DNA of 64,000 nucleotides from an uncultured Enterobacteriaceae bacterium (GTDB taxonomy: Bacteria; Pseudomonadota; Gammaproteobacteria; Enterobacterales; Enterobacteriaceae). The DNA is taken from positions 1-64,000 of the forward strand of contig CANRKT010000003.1 in the NCBI GenBank assembly GCA_947631255.1, in the 5' to 3' direction. Numbering within the stretch: the stretch's first letter is position 1; the number at the start of each line of letters is the position of its first letter. This document shows positions 19,544-29,667 of the stretch, piece by piece. The position numbers were made by a program, and so were the translations under genes. The notes beneath the pieces were generated by a model. It saw only the letters and a list, made by a program, of their open reading frames with translations, was not told the DNA's origin and ran no database searches.

Positions 19544-20824
19544 ATGAGTCAGTCTGAAAGTTTATATACCGCCGCCCGTCAGGTCATTCCTGGAGGCGTT
19601 AACTCACCAGTACGTGCCTTTACCGGTGTTGGCGGTGTGCCGCTATTTATTGAACGCGCAAATGGCGCTTATCTCTTTGACGTCGAAGGTAAGGCTTATA
19701 TTGATTATGTCGGTTCCTGGGGCCCGATGATCTTGGGACATAATCATCCGGCTATTCGCAATGCGGTAATTGAAGCGGTCAACCGGGGTTTAAGTTTCGG
19801 TGCCCCAACCGAAATGGAAGTCAAAATGGCTGAGCTGGTCACCGAACTGGTTCCCACCATGGATATGGTGCGTATGGTTAACTCCGGTACTGAAGCCACC
19901 ATGAGCGCCATTCGCCTGGCTCGCGGTTTTACCGGACGCGATAAAATCATTAAATTTGAAGGCTGCTACCATGGCCACGCAGACTGCTTACTGGTCAAAG
20001 CGGGTTCTGGCGCACTGACCTTAGGTCAGCCGAACTCACCAGGGGTGCCTGCTGACTTTGCAAAACATACCCTGACCTGCACCTATAACGACCTCACTTC
20101 TGTACGTGAAGCCTTTAGCCGCTATCCGGAAGAAGTCGCCTGTATTATCGTTGAGCCGGTTGCTGGCAATATGAACTGCATTCCACCGAATGACGATTTC
20201 CTACCAGGCCTGCGTGCTCTGTGTGATGAATTTGGTGCGCTGTTGATTATCGATGAAGTCATGACCGGTTTTCGCGTAGCCTTAGCCGGTGCCCAGGACT
20301 ATTATGGTGTAGAGCCTGACCTGACCTGTCTGGGTAAAATTATCGGTGGCGGCATGCCGGTAGGTGCCTTTGGTGGCCGTTGCGAGATAATGGAAGCCCT
20401 TGCTCCTGTCGGCCCGGTCTATCAGGCAGGAACGCTTTCTGGTAACCCTATCGCTATGGCAGCCGGTTATGCCTGTCTCACTGAAATTACCCAGCCAGGG
20501 GTTTATGAAACGCTGAGCGAACTGACCGAGATGCTGGCTGAAGGATTACTTCATGCCGCTCAGGAAGAAGGTATTCCACTGGTGATTAACCGGGTTGGCG
20601 GGATGTTTGGTCTGTTCTTTACCGATGCACCGAGCGTGACCTGTTATAACGATGTCATGGCTTGTGATGTAGAACGTTTCAAACGCTTCTTCCACTTAAT
20701 GCTGGAGCAAGGTGTTTATTTGGCACCTTCCGCCTTTGAAGCTGGTTTTATGTCGGTTGCCCATTCACCAGAAGATATTCAAAAAACCATTAATGCCGCG
20801 CGCGTGGCATTCACCCAACTGTAA
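19544..20824 (+). CDS. hemL: HemL, glutamate-1-semialdehyde 2,1-aminomutase
   Basis: This 426-residue pyridoxal-phosphate enzyme converts glutamate-1-semialdehyde to 5-aminolevulinate in the C5 pathway of tetrapyrrole synthesis. The PLP lysine is Lys265 in [17 protein letters not shown]. The [25 protein letters not shown] and [10 protein letters not shown] blocks of class-III aminotransferases are all present. Length equals E. coli HemL. The start ATG has AGGAG ten bases upstream. Divergent clcA and convergent fhuB flank it; a shared hairpin lies after the stop. Confidence 0.98.
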   Translation: MSQSESLYTAARQVIPGGVNSPVRAFTGVGGVPLFIERANGAYLFDVEGKAYIDYVGSWGPMILGHNHPAIRNAVIEAVNRGLSFGAPTEMEVKMAELVTELVPTMDMVRMVNSGTEATMSAIRLARGFTGRDKIIKFEGCYHGHADCLLVKAGSGALTLGQPNSPGVPADFAKHTLTCTYNDLTSVREAFSRYPEEVACIIVEPVAGNMNCIPPNDDFLPGLRALCDEFGALLIIDEVMTGFRVALAGAQDYYGVEPDLTCLGKIIGGGMPVGAFGGRCEIMEALAPVGPVYQAGTLSGNPIAMAAGYACLTEITQPGVYETLSELTEMLAEGLLHAAQEEGIPLVINRVGGMFGLFFTDAPSVTCYNDVMACDVERFKRFFHLMLEQGVYLAPSAFEAGFMSVAHSPEDIQKTINAARVAFTQL

Positions 20825-20831
20825 GTGATAA

Positions 20832-20860
20832 CGTCCCTCCTGCTGCTGGCGAGAGGGACG
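20832..20860. terminator. hairpin between convergent hemL and fhuB
   Basis: CGTCCCTC (20832-20839) pairs perfectly with GAGGGACG (20853-20860). It lies between the two stop codons, 8 bp after hemL and 8 bp before the fhuB stop. T-richness after the stem is weak in both directions, so efficiency is uncertain. Confidence 0.55.
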
Positions 20861-20868
20861 GCTTTGGC

Positions 20869-22848
20869 TTAACGACTCTGCTTTCTTAACAAATAGATAA
20901 AGTACGGCGCACCGATAAAGGTCGCCAGCAGTCCAGCAGGAACCTGGTTGGGGAATAAAATCATTCTGCCAAGCCAGTCAGCCAGGATCATCAGTATCCC
21001 CCCCAGAATCCCCGAGATAATCATCTGCGGCATCGCCCGCCTGAAACCAAGCATGCTGGCAATATGCGGCGCCATCAGACCGACAAAGCTCAGAGGACCG
21101 ATAATCAGCGTGGCTGCGGCTGTCAAGGTTGCTGCCAGTAACAGTACCAGCAGCTGTGCAGGCGTTACCGCCATCCCCACAGCACTGGCCGTCGCCCGGC
21201 CCAGTGGCAGGATAACCAGCCAGCGTCGGCAAAATGGCATAATCGCCAGCAATACCACCATGATACCGAGGCTTTGCAGTGTTTGTGTGCCGCTTACGTT
21301 ATAGGTCGAACCTGAAATCCAGGTCAATATTGAAGACATACGCGGATCGCCGCTGGCCATCATCAGCATCAGTAGCATCATAAATGCGGTACTTAACGCG
21401 ACCCCGGCCAGCAACATTCGTTGCGGTGAAAATCCGCCCCGTCCTGCCGAAATAATAATGATCAGCAATGTCACGGCAGCCCCGAGACTACCGGCAGGTA
21501 ACATCCAGCCAAATGCATCACCAGGGACGAAGAACAACATTAACACCACGCCAAAGGCCGCACCGGAACTGATCCCCAATACCTCGGGACTCGCCATCGC
21601 ATTACCGGTCAGCCGCTGGATCAGGCATCCGGCTACCGCCAGCATAATCCCGGCCGTCATGGCTGACAGAACGCGCGGCCAGCGCCAGGGAAGGACTTCA
21701 TCAAACAGAGCCCCACTTAACCAACTCAGCCCTTGTTCATTACGTCCCAGCGACAAGGCAATGGCGCCCGTGATAACGAGCAACAACAGTCCCAGTGAGA
21801 TCCACAGATAACGCGCCTGGCGCTCAGCCTGAACATTATCGCCGATACTCATGGAAGGCAGGTTGTAGGTACGTAAACGAGGCAGCAGCCACAATAAGAT
21901 AGGTGCCCCAATCAATGCGGTAATGGTTCCGGTAGAGATCTCACGCCAGAAGCTGGCCAGCCAGATAACCACTTGATCGGAAAGCCAGAGGATCAGCGCT
22001 CCTATCAATGGAGCAAGGAACAGGCGTGGCAACAGACGACGAGCACCGAGCATTTTTGCCAGTAATGGAGCAAACAGACCGATAAAACCCACGATCCCCA
22101 CCGCACTGACCAACTGTGCGCTAAGAATAATCGCCAGACTCAAGATAGCCAGGCGGGTCATAGAAAGCGCCAGCCCTAAATTGCGGGCAACACCATCATC
22201 CAGCCCCATTAAGGTTAGCGGACGCAGCAGCAGTAGAGTGAATACCAGTCCGCCTAATAACCGCGGCCACAGCGCCTGGACACTACTCCAGTTTTGCTGA
22301 TTCAGCGAACCCGTACTCCACAAGAACATATTCTGTAGCTGATCGTAGTTAAAAATGGCCAGTAACTGATTAACGGCTCCGCAATACAGGCTCAGGACTA
22401 ACCCGGCAAGGATCAAGGTGACGGGCGATAAACGCCGTCCCCAGGCAACACCAAAGACGACCACGCCCACCACAGCAGCACCTATCAATGCCACATAAGG
22501 CTGGACTGCCACAGGCAGTGCCCAAAGCGTGGCGACGGTGATGCCCAGCTGTGCACCACTGGCAACCCCCAAGGTGGTGGGCTCAGCCAGCGGATTGCGT
22601 AAAACCTGCTGGAATAACACCCCAACCAGACCCAGCCCTGCCCCTACCAGCAGTGCAATCATCACACGTGGCAGTAAGCTATAGTGAAACAGCATCTGAT
22701 TGATTGCATCAGGATCAGGCAACCGCAGCGCACTGAGCCACTGTTCGGCAGGCAGTAAAGCCTGCATATTGTGGAGCGTCAGCCCGAAGGCAAGGATAAA
22801 CAGTGTCAGCAGGAAGATGACAGGCAGAATATAGCGATGTCGTATCAT
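20869..22848 (-). CDS. fhuB: FhuB, ferric-hydroxamate ABC transporter permease
   Basis: This 659-residue inner-membrane permease is built of two fused FecCD-like halves (about 1-330 and 345-659), each with many hydrophobic segments; fusion of the two halves is characteristic of FhuB. Each half carries the cytoplasmic GLxGxxFQQVLRNPLAEP / GCLIQRLTGNAMASPEVLGI coupling region that contacts FhuC, and a GxxFIGLFAPLLAKML / GPLSFVGLMAPHIASML segment. It completes the FhuA-FhuCDB route for ferrichrome-type siderophores. The start ATG overlaps the fhuD stop by 4 bp. Confidence 0.97.
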   Translation of the reverse strand: MIRHRYILPVIFLLTLFILAFGLTLHNMQALLPAEQWLSALRLPDPDAINQMLFHYSLLPRVMIALLVGAGLGLVGVLFQQVLRNPLAEPTTLGVASGAQLGITVATLWALPVAVQPYVALIGAAVVGVVVFGVAWGRRLSPVTLILAGLVLSLYCGAVNQLLAIFNYDQLQNMFLWSTGSLNQQNWSSVQALWPRLLGGLVFTLLLLRPLTLMGLDDGVARNLGLALSMTRLAILSLAIILSAQLVSAVGIVGFIGLFAPLLAKMLGARRLLPRLFLAPLIGALILWLSDQVVIWLASFWREISTGTITALIGAPILLWLLPRLRTYNLPSMSIGDNVQAERQARYLWISLGLLLLVITGAIALSLGRNEQGLSWLSGALFDEVLPWRWPRVLSAMTAGIMLAVAGCLIQRLTGNAMASPEVLGISSGAAFGVVLMLFFVPGDAFGWMLPAGSLGAAVTLLIIIISAGRGGFSPQRMLLAGVALSTAFMMLLMLMMASGDPRMSSILTWISGSTYNVSGTQTLQSLGIMVVLLAIMPFCRRWLVILPLGRATASAVGMAVTPAQLLVLLLAATLTAAATLIIGPLSFVGLMAPHIASMLGFRRAMPQMIISGILGGILMILADWLGRMILFPNQVPAGLLATFIGAPYFIYLLRKQSR

Positions 22849-23744
22849 GCCTGGCCTCCGAGTGCATTATCCAGAACTCGGGTAAAATGCATCGCGGACA
22901 GTGTCGCCCCATAAAGCCAGACCGCTGGGATACGCTGGAAGCGGCCCTCACGAATAAACGGCATCGCGCGCCATAAGGGGGTCGAGGTCGCTTGTTGAAT
23001 CATGACATTATTATTGTGTTCAAGGCACAGCACATCCGCCCCTTTGATCTCTGCCAGCCGTTCAATGCCCACAATGGCGGTACCCCAGAAGTTGGTTTCA
23101 CCCTGCCATGCATTTTGTAGCCCGAGCTGATCCATCACTTGCTGAAACAGGCTATGTTTCCCCACCACCAGCACATGGCGATGATCAAGAAAAGCCATCA
23201 GCAGTAACGGACGACTGCCCCGGTTAGCAAAGCGAGGTCTCATACTTTCGATATAAGCATCAAACTCGCTAAGATGACGCTTTGCTGCATGCTGCATCCC
23301 CAGAACATCACCCAGTTCAATGAGTGAGCGACGAGCAACATCCAGTGGCTTACCCGAAGCATCATTGAAAGAAAAACCGAGTCCTGGAGCGATACGTTTA
23401 ATTTTTTCTTCGGACGGACCATAACCAGCGGAATAAACAATCAAAGACGGTTTCAGCTGCGCCATAAATTCCAGATTGGGCTCGGTACGTAGCCCAACAT
23501 CAATCACCGAGTCCGGTAATTTAGGTTCATTTACCCATATCTGATAATTAGGCAGCTCTGCCGCCGCCATCGGTGTAATACCGAGTGCCATCAACAGCTC
23601 TATCGGTAACCATTCCAGCGCTATTATTCGTTGGGTATCAGGCAGTGCTGCGAGTGCGGGGGGTAAATTAAATAATACTGGCGAGAGCGCTAACGCCGCC
23701 AGTAATCGGCGGCGCGTTAACAAGAATTCGGATGGATTAGGCAT
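22845..23744 (-). CDS. fhuD: FhuD, periplasmic hydroxamate-siderophore binding protein
   Basis: This 299-residue class-III periplasmic binding protein delivers ferric hydroxamates to FhuB. The N-terminus has a twin-arginine-like RRRLLAALALS stretch followed by a hydrophobic core and an ALA/LPDT cleavage region near residue 32. The fold is recognisable from RIIALEWLPIELLMALGI, where the N-lobe begins, the long connecting helix around residues 145-175, and the C-lobe NFWGTAIVGIERLAEI. It overlaps fhuB by 4 bp and abuts fhuC (one-base overlap at 23744), so the three genes are translationally coupled. Confidence 0.96.
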   Translation of the reverse strand: MPNPSEFLLTRRRLLAALALSPVLFNLPPALAALPDTQRIIALEWLPIELLMALGITPMAAAELPNYQIWVNEPKLPDSVIDVGLRTEPNLEFMAQLKPSLIVYSAGYGPSEEKIKRIAPGLGFSFNDASGKPLDVARRSLIELGDVLGMQHAAKRHLSEFDAYIESMRPRFANRGSRPLLLMAFLDHRHVLVVGKHSLFQQVMDQLGLQNAWQGETNFWGTAIVGIERLAEIKGADVLCLEHNNNVMIQQATSTPLWRAMPFIREGRFQRIPAVWLYGATLSAMHFTRVLDNALGGQA

Positions 23745-24541
23745 TAGTAGACAAAACTCACCGGTGCGGCTCCCGCCGGATGCGGCAGAATACCCATTGG
23801 AATACCATAGATTTTAGCCAGTATGTCGCTTTGCATAATTTCAGCTGGCGTTCCGGAGGCAATCATTTCCCCGCCACGCAAAGCGACGAGGTTATCGCAA
23901 TAGCGGGCAGCCATATTGATATCATGCAGAACAGCAATAACGGTCAGTCCACGCTGCTGGCTCAGTCGGTGAATTAATGCCAGAACATCAACCTGGTGAG
24001 CAATATCCAGCGCTGAAGTCGGTTCATCCAGTAGCAGGCAGCGGCTATTCTGCGCCACCAGCATGGCAATCCACGCTCTCTGACGTTCGCCCCCTGACAG
24101 GCTATCTGCCAGGCGGTTAGCAAAAGCGGTTAATCCCACTAAGTGAATCGCCTCTTCCACACGTTCATGATCATCGGAACCAAAGCGTCCCAGAGCACCA
24201 TGCCAGGGATAGCGGCCAATTGCCACCAGTTCACGAACGGTCATGCCTTCGGCTGCGGGTAACTGCTGCGGCAAATAAGCGACCTGACGAGCGAATTCTT
24301 TACTGTTCCAGCTATCAAGCGCCTGCTCGTTAAGCTGAATACTGCCTTCTGACGCTTTCTGATGGCGCCCCAGCATTTTTAACAGTGTCGACTTGCCGGA
24401 ACCATTATGACCAATCAGACCCGTGACTTTTCCTGCAGGAAAAGTCATCGACAGGGGAGCCAGCAAGGTGCGACTCGGTACACGAAAAGTAACATTCGTC
24501 AGGCTAAATGTTGTCTCAAGGTGAGACTGCGTATCCTGCAT
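23744..24541 (-). CDS. fhuC: FhuC, ferric-hydroxamate ABC transporter ATPase
   Basis: This 265-residue cytoplasmic ATPase energises FhuB. Walker A GHNGSGKST, the Q-loop in AYLPQQLP, the signature LSGGERQRAWIAML, Walker B CLLLDEPTSALD and the H-loop AVLHDIN are all intact. The C-terminus YGIPMGILPHPAGAAPVSFVY is the same as in E. coli FhuC. I chose the ATG at 24539-24541, which gives E. coli-like length; an ATG three codons upstream is also in frame. It lies 62 bp after fhuA, with a stem-loop in the gap. Confidence 0.96.
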   Translation of the reverse strand: MQDTQSHLETTFSLTNVTFRVPSRTLLAPLSMTFPAGKVTGLIGHNGSGKSTLLKMLGRHQKASEGSIQLNEQALDSWNSKEFARQVAYLPQQLPAAEGMTVRELVAIGRYPWHGALGRFGSDDHERVEEAIHLVGLTAFANRLADSLSGGERQRAWIAMLVAQNSRCLLLDEPTSALDIAHQVDVLALIHRLSQQRGLTVIAVLHDINMAARYCDNLVALRGGEMIASGTPAEIMQSDILAKIYGIPMGILPHPAGAAPVSFVY

Positions 24542-24575
24542 AATAACCATCCAATATAGTAACCATCCGATTAAA

Positions 24576-24594
24576 GGGCAGGGTTCTCCTGCCC
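24576..24594 (-). terminator. attenuator-like stem-loop between fhuA and fhuC
   Basis: GGGCAGG (24576-24582) pairs with CCTGCCC (24588-24594) with a 5-base loop, and on the minus transcript the stem is followed by TTTAATC. It would partly terminate fhuA mRNA and so give more receptor than inner-membrane transporter. The effect is inferred. Confidence 0.65.
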
Positions 24595-24602
24595 GATAAA
24601 AT

Positions 24603-26825
24603 CTAGAAGCGGAAAGTTGCGGTCACGACGGTCTGGCGTTCAGCCCCCCAGTAACAACCGTATGTCTGAAAACAGCTGGCAACGTATTCACGATTCAGCA
24701 AGTTTTTAATATTTAATGCAATGTGTGAATCATCCAGGCCAAAACGGCCTAAGTCATACTTCACCACGGCATCCATTACGGCAGCGCTACCGACTTTAAA
24801 GCTGTTCTCCGGGTCACCGAAACTGGAACCAATAAAGCGCCCTCCGGTACCCAACGTCAGACCGCTTAATGCACCACTATGGAAGGTATAGTCGCCCCAT
24901 AATGAAGCCATATGTTTAGGAACCTGAGCCGGGGCATTGCCTTTCAAAGTGGTATCTTTGGTATATTGGGCATCAGTCCAAGTGTAGGAGGCGGTCATAT
25001 TGATATTCAGGTTTAACGCCGCTTTCGCTTCTAACTCCGCACCACGAACGCGGATCTCTCCCGCCGGAACCTGATCGACCGGATTACCAGGATCAGCCAT
25101 TAAATTATTGGTTTTGGTTAACTGGAACAGAGCACCAGTAACGACAACGGCATGATCTTTAGGAGTATATTTTACCCCAGCTTCGTACTGCTCACCCCGT
25201 GAAGGCTCATAGGCCTTACGTGAATCACCGAAGAGGCTAAATAAATTCGGCTCAAAGGACTGACTGTAGCTAATATAAGGGGTGATCCCATTATCAAACA
25301 GATAGTTGACACCACCACGCCAGCTAAACTGGCTATCATTTCGGGATACCCTGTCATTGACATCCCTAACGGTAGTGGATTGTTTTAACCAGTCATAGCG
25401 ACCTCCCAGCGTCACTACCCACTTATCCCATTCAGCCTGATCCTGGAGATAAATCCCCGTCTGGTGAGTCTTGTTTAATTGATAAGGAACAGCATCGCCG
25501 AAATCAACAGGGTAACGAGATGAATTATTGATATCCAGTGGAGGAGCTTCACCAAAAGCAGCATGAACATCATTACGCATCCGCATATAGTCCACACCGG
25601 CCAGCAAGGTATGTTGAATATTGTCGGTGGCGAATTTAGTTTGTAGCTGGGTATCAACGCTAAAATTCTGTAGTCGCTCCACGCTGTTGGTGGTGCCGCG
25701 TCCTAAATAATTTTCTTTTATTGCGCCAGCAGGTAAAGATGTGCAGTTCCATGATGTCGTGCATAATCCAGTGCCGTAGGCATTTTTCTCTGACACTTTA
25801 ATATCACTAAAACGTAAGTTTTGGCGCAGGGTAAAAGTATCATTTAGCCCATGTTCTGCGTTATATCCCACCATTTTCTGATTACGGGAATAGGTATTAT
25901 TCGCAGCACCTTCGTTAAAACTCACTGGGAAACGCCCGCCACCCGGTAGAGGCTCTACCGTGCCTTCTTTCGGTAACCAGCCGTAATAACCTGTTTCTGG
26001 CTCATTTTGAAAATAGGATAACAGCGTCAAAAAAGTTTTGTCATTGGGCTGCCAGGTAAAAGCAGGAGCAATCGCGTAGCGTTTCTGTTTGGCATTATCT
26101 TGCTGTTCATTGTTAGAACGGGCAATTCCCGTCAAGCGATAGGAGTAAATGCCATCATCATCCAGCTCATCACTAAAATCAAACCCGGTCTGATACAGAT
26201 TATGGTTACCCAGTTTAAACTGAATTTCACGTATCGGTTCTTTGCTCGGACGCTTGCTGACCATATTCACGATCCCACCAGGACTGCTGGTACCGTACAG
26301 TACAGAAGTAGGGCCACGCATTAGTTCAACACGTTCCAGCATATAGGGATCGATAACCGCATCGTTATAGAAATCCCCCTTCATTTTCAGACCATCGAGA
26401 TAATTATTCTGGTTCAATCCGACAGGTGCAAACCCACGAACAATAACATAGTCATAGGTACTGGATGCACCACGAGAGGCGGTGCTGACTCCAGGGGTAT
26501 ATCCCAGCGCTTCTTTCACTGAACGAAATTGATGGGTCTGCATCTCTTCATTCGTCACCACAGAGATAGACTGAGGTGTTTTCTCAATCGGTGTGTCCGT
26601 TTTAGTGGCCGTTGCCGTCCGTTTAGCGGCAATCGTTGGGCTCGGTCCCCATGCGCTTTCAGTTGGCCCCACGGTGGCAGTGACGACGATATTGTCTTCT
26701 TTAGCAGGAGCTGGGGGCTCTGCCGCAACGCTGAACACGCTATTCCCTCCCACTGCCGTGGCAACGAGCAAGGCTATCTTGCGCAAAGAAAGGTGACCAG
26801 GTATCCCTGGAATAAAACGTGCCAT
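24603..26825 (-). CDS. fhuA: FhuA, TonB-dependent ferrichrome receptor
   Basis: This 740-residue outer-membrane receptor is, in E. coli, also the entry point for phages T1, T5 and phi80, colicin M and microcin J25. It has a signal peptide to about residue 35, a TonB box (DNIVVTATV), a plug domain (about 75-195, with IVRGFAP and RGPTSVLYGTSSPGGIVN), a 22-strand barrel and a C-terminal Phe (TATFRF). The Cys pair of E. coli loop 4 is kept (GLCTTSWNC) but the disulfide loop is much shorter. The second Cys pair near the C-terminus (CFQTYGC) is conserved. The ATG has AGGA eight bases upstream. A 7-bp inverted repeat (26892-26898/26907-26913) lies further upstream. Confidence 0.97.
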   Translation of the reverse strand: MARFIPGIPGHLSLRKIALLVATAVGGNSVFSVAAEPPAPAKEDNIVVTATVGPTESAWGPSPTIAAKRTATATKTDTPIEKTPQSISVVTNEEMQTHQFRSVKEALGYTPGVSTASRGASSTYDYVIVRGFAPVGLNQNNYLDGLKMKGDFYNDAVIDPYMLERVELMRGPTSVLYGTSSPGGIVNMVSKRPSKEPIREIQFKLGNHNLYQTGFDFSDELDDDGIYSYRLTGIARSNNEQQDNAKQKRYAIAPAFTWQPNDKTFLTLLSYFQNEPETGYYGWLPKEGTVEPLPGGGRFPVSFNEGAANNTYSRNQKMVGYNAEHGLNDTFTLRQNLRFSDIKVSEKNAYGTGLCTTSWNCTSLPAGAIKENYLGRGTTNSVERLQNFSVDTQLQTKFATDNIQHTLLAGVDYMRMRNDVHAAFGEAPPLDINNSSRYPVDFGDAVPYQLNKTHQTGIYLQDQAEWDKWVVTLGGRYDWLKQSTTVRDVNDRVSRNDSQFSWRGGVNYLFDNGITPYISYSQSFEPNLFSLFGDSRKAYEPSRGEQYEAGVKYTPKDHAVVVTGALFQLTKTNNLMADPGNPVDQVPAGEIRVRGAELEAKAALNLNINMTASYTWTDAQYTKDTTLKGNAPAQVPKHMASLWGDYTFHSGALSGLTLGTGGRFIGSSFGDPENSFKVGSAAVMDAVVKYDLGRFGLDDSHIALNIKNLLNREYVASCFQTYGCYWGAERQTVVTATFRF

Positions 26826-26864
26826 GGCAGTATTCCTAATGAAAAGGTAAATGATAAAGCAAAG

Positions 26865-26883
26865 GAGAATGGTTCTTGCGAGG
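26865..26883 (-). promoter_or_regulatory. candidate Fur box upstream of fhuA
   Basis: On the minus strand, ACCATTCTC in this 19-base stretch matches seven of nine positions of the right half of the Fur consensus. The left half is poor (about 10 of 19 overall by my count). It is 40-58 bases before the fhuA start, where Fur regulation is expected. Weak support. Confidence 0.3.
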
Positions 26884-27017
26884 GGCAGATAATAGACGAT
26901 AAAAAACGTCTATAGCAAGCGCTTAACCGAACCTGTTACGTCAACCCATCAACAAGTCATACCCCTGTTTTTATGGGGTTATGGGACTGTTTAATTTAAG
27001 ATACCTCGACGTAATAA

Positions 27018-27056
27018 GGTTATTAAAAAGGGCGAGCTGTTCAACAGGCTCGCCCT
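27018..27056 (-). terminator. rho-independent terminator of mrcB
   Basis: GGGCGAGC (27030-27037) and GCTCGCCC (27048-27055) form a GC-rich stem, and the minus-strand transcript then reads CTTTTTAATAACC. It begins 22 bp after the mrcB stop. Confidence 0.85.
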
Positions 27057-27077
27057 AAATACTCTATTTCTTAACGA

Positions 27078-29585
27078 TTAATCGTTACTAAATATATCTT
27101 TAAGCCAGTCTGCAACACCGCCCGATTCTGGTTGTGTTTCTGGAGCCTGGGCAGGAGCGGGCTGCGACTGCCCCTGACTGAATGGATTGTTATCAACTTG
27201 CAGACTTTGCTGGCATAAGCCTTCTGGATTTTTAGTCCAGACCGGTAACACACGATAACCGACGGTACTGCACTGGAAGTTACCCACGCTGTCGACGCCC
27301 AAATCAACGATATTCTCAGGAACGGTTAAGTTCAGTGGAATCGGAGTCTGGTTAGCCAAATAGCGCTGGTACAACGACATTGCACCGCTCGCACCATACA
27401 ACTTGGTCGGCTGGTTGTTATCGCGGCCCACCCAAGTAATGGCGACCTCTTTGCCATCAATTCCAGCAAACCAGGTGTCGACATTATTGTTGGTGGTACC
27501 GGTCTTGCCTGCCAGGTGCAGATTAGGGTATTTCCCTCCTAGCGCGCGTCCAGTTCCCTTAGCAATCACTTGCTGCATAGTATACAAGGTCAAGTATGCC
27601 GCCTGAGGCGCGACTGCTTGTTCAGCTTGTGGGAAGCTCTGGTATAGCACTTTACCGTCTTCCGCAATGACCGAACGTACAGCCGACAAGGTGGCACGAT
27701 TCCCACCACTCCCGATAGTCTGGAACGCCTGAGCCACTTCAATTGGCGTCATGTTCAGCGCACCCAGTAACATCGCAGGAACCGGATTGAGCTGCTCTTT
27801 AGGCACCCCCAACTTAGTCCAAGTCTCAGTCACAGCAGGTAACCCAAGTGCCAGTCCCAGATTAACCGTCGGTACGTTCATCGAACGAGTGAAGGCATCC
27901 ACCAACATAACCTGACCACTGAACTGGCGGTTATCGTTCTGCGGGGACCACACCTGACCGTTTGACAGCGGAATCGACAGTGGCGCATCGGAAATCCAGG
28001 TATTGAGACGATATCGGTCAGGCTGGCCCAGCGCAGTCAGATAGGTAGCCGGTTTCGCTAATGAACCAATAGAGCGACGGGCCTGGAGCGCACGGTTAAA
28101 GCCCGCATACTGTGGCTCTGCACCGCCGACTAAGGCACGGACTTCACCGCTGGTCCTGTCAACAATCACCATTGCTGCTTCGAGATCCTTAAGCTGACGA
28201 GACTCACGTAAGGCCGGTATCCCCTCGGTAACTGCTTTTTCTGCTGCATCCTGTGAAACTGAATCAAAGGTGGTAAAAATTTTCACCCCTGACAAGTCAT
28301 TCGCTTTATCGCCGAGCTTCGCCTGTAACTCCTGACGAACCATCTGCATAAAGGCAGGCTGAGGCGAAATCACGCCTCCACGCGGCTGAACCCCTAACGG
28401 ACGCGCACTCAGCATCTCATAGAGTTCCTGGTCGATAACTTTCTGCTCTTCCAGCAGACGTAACACCACATTACGGCGCTCCAGCGCCAGTTTTGGGTTA
28501 CGCCATGGATTATAAAGGGAAGCGCCTTTCACCATGCCGACCAGCAGCGCCTGTTGATCCAGACTCAGTTCATCAACCGGACGGCCAAAATAGTACAGAC
28601 TGGCCAGTGGAAAACCGCGGATCTGCTCATCGCCACTCTGTCCCAGATAGACTTCGTTCAGATACAGTTCAAGAATTCGGTCTTTGCTATAGCGGGCATC
28701 CATAATGATGGCCATATAGGCTTCGTTTGCTTTACGCCACAGGGTACGCTGATTGGTTAAAAACAGGTTTTTCACCAGCTGTTGCGTCAAGGTACTACCG
28801 CCCTGTACTGCACGTCCGGCAGTCAGGTTCGCCACGAAAGCACGACCAATCGAATACAGGCTGATGCCATCATGTCGATAGAAATGGCGATCTTCGGTAG
28901 CAACCAGAGTATCGATCAGTAAGTCCGGAAAATTATCCCGCGCGACAAACAGTCGTTGTTCACCATTGGTTGAAGACAGCATAGTTATCAGGCGTGGATC
29001 AAGGCGGAACAGACCGAAGCTCCGGTTGTTATCCATATTCTGGATAGATTCCAGATGGCCAGCTTCAAACTGCAACCGGGCGCGAATTTGACCTTCTTTA
29101 CCGTCTGGAAAGTCAAACGGACGACGGATCATTTCAATGGAGTTAGCCTGCACCGTAAACTCACCGGGGCGCGTCATACGCGTGACCTGACGATACTGCG
29201 TCGCTTCCAGCAGTTTGACCATCTCTGCTTTGCTGTAAGGCATATCAGGCTCAAGATTGACCATTCGGCCATACACTGCCGCCGGTAACTGCCAGACCTT
29301 GCCGTCAATACGGCTACGAATCTTCTGATCGAGATAAACGCCATAGATAGCCATGCCCACTAAAAAGAGGACAAAGAGCTTTAACAAAAACTTCAGCAAG
29401 CGATGTTTTTTCGGCGGACGACCGCCCTTACTTCTTTTTTTCTTTACCGGTGGCATCGCTTCTTCACCTTCATAGTCATCATCTGTGTAATCATCGTCCG
29501 AGAGCCGAGAGTGTTTACCCTTCGTTTTCACAAAATGCGTAGATTTTCCTTTGCGGCCAATTGGCTCGCGGTCATTCCCCGCCAT
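27078..29585 (-). CDS. mrcB: PBP1B, bifunctional peptidoglycan glycosyltransferase/transpeptidase
   Basis: This 835-residue class-A penicillin-binding protein polymerises and crosslinks peptidoglycan. It has a cytoplasmic basic/acidic N-terminus (1-60), one membrane helix (about 64-84) and a UB2H domain (about 105-195; the LpoB site in E. coli). The GT51 glycosyltransferase has catalytic Glu231 in [12 protein letters not shown] plus [18 protein letters not shown] and [12 protein letters not shown]. The transpeptidase has Ser508 in GSLAK, a SMN motif (TRSMNVP) and KTGTT. The C-terminal tail after about 800 is Gln/Pro-rich and differs from E. coli. The stop codon lies inside a 14-bp palindrome (AACGATTAATCGTT). 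It is separated from hrpB by 82 bp. Confidence 0.98.
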   Translation of the reverse strand: MAGNDREPIGRKGKSTHFVKTKGKHSRLSDDDYTDDDYEGEEAMPPVKKKRSKGGRPPKKHRLLKFLLKLFVLFLVGMAIYGVYLDQKIRSRIDGKVWQLPAAVYGRMVNLEPDMPYSKAEMVKLLEATQYRQVTRMTRPGEFTVQANSIEMIRRPFDFPDGKEGQIRARLQFEAGHLESIQNMDNNRSFGLFRLDPRLITMLSSTNGEQRLFVARDNFPDLLIDTLVATEDRHFYRHDGISLYSIGRAFVANLTAGRAVQGGSTLTQQLVKNLFLTNQRTLWRKANEAYMAIIMDARYSKDRILELYLNEVYLGQSGDEQIRGFPLASLYYFGRPVDELSLDQQALLVGMVKGASLYNPWRNPKLALERRNVVLRLLEEQKVIDQELYEMLSARPLGVQPRGGVISPQPAFMQMVRQELQAKLGDKANDLSGVKIFTTFDSVSQDAAEKAVTEGIPALRESRQLKDLEAAMVIVDRTSGEVRALVGGAEPQYAGFNRALQARRSIGSLAKPATYLTALGQPDRYRLNTWISDAPLSIPLSNGQVWSPQNDNRQFSGQVMLVDAFTRSMNVPTVNLGLALGLPAVTETWTKLGVPKEQLNPVPAMLLGALNMTPIEVAQAFQTIGSGGNRATLSAVRSVIAEDGKVLYQSFPQAEQAVAPQAAYLTLYTMQQVIAKGTGRALGGKYPNLHLAGKTGTTNNNVDTWFAGIDGKEVAITWVGRDNNQPTKLYGASGAMSLYQRYLANQTPIPLNLTVPENIVDLGVDSVGNFQCSTVGYRVLPVWTKNPEGLCQQSLQVDNNPFSQGQSQPAPAQAPETQPESGGVADWLKDIFSND

Positions 29586-29667
29586 TTTTTATCTCCACAA
29601 AATTTCAAGCGCTACGGCCTGATTCTCCACTCTCTCGCCATAAAGGAAAGAAGATCTTTCTCAAAAT

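Noticed and set aside
26892..26913. ATAGACG/CGTCTAT inverted repeat upstream of fhuA as a terminator
   Set aside because: The stem is AT-rich and no T-run follows it on either strand; mentioned only in the fhuA entry.
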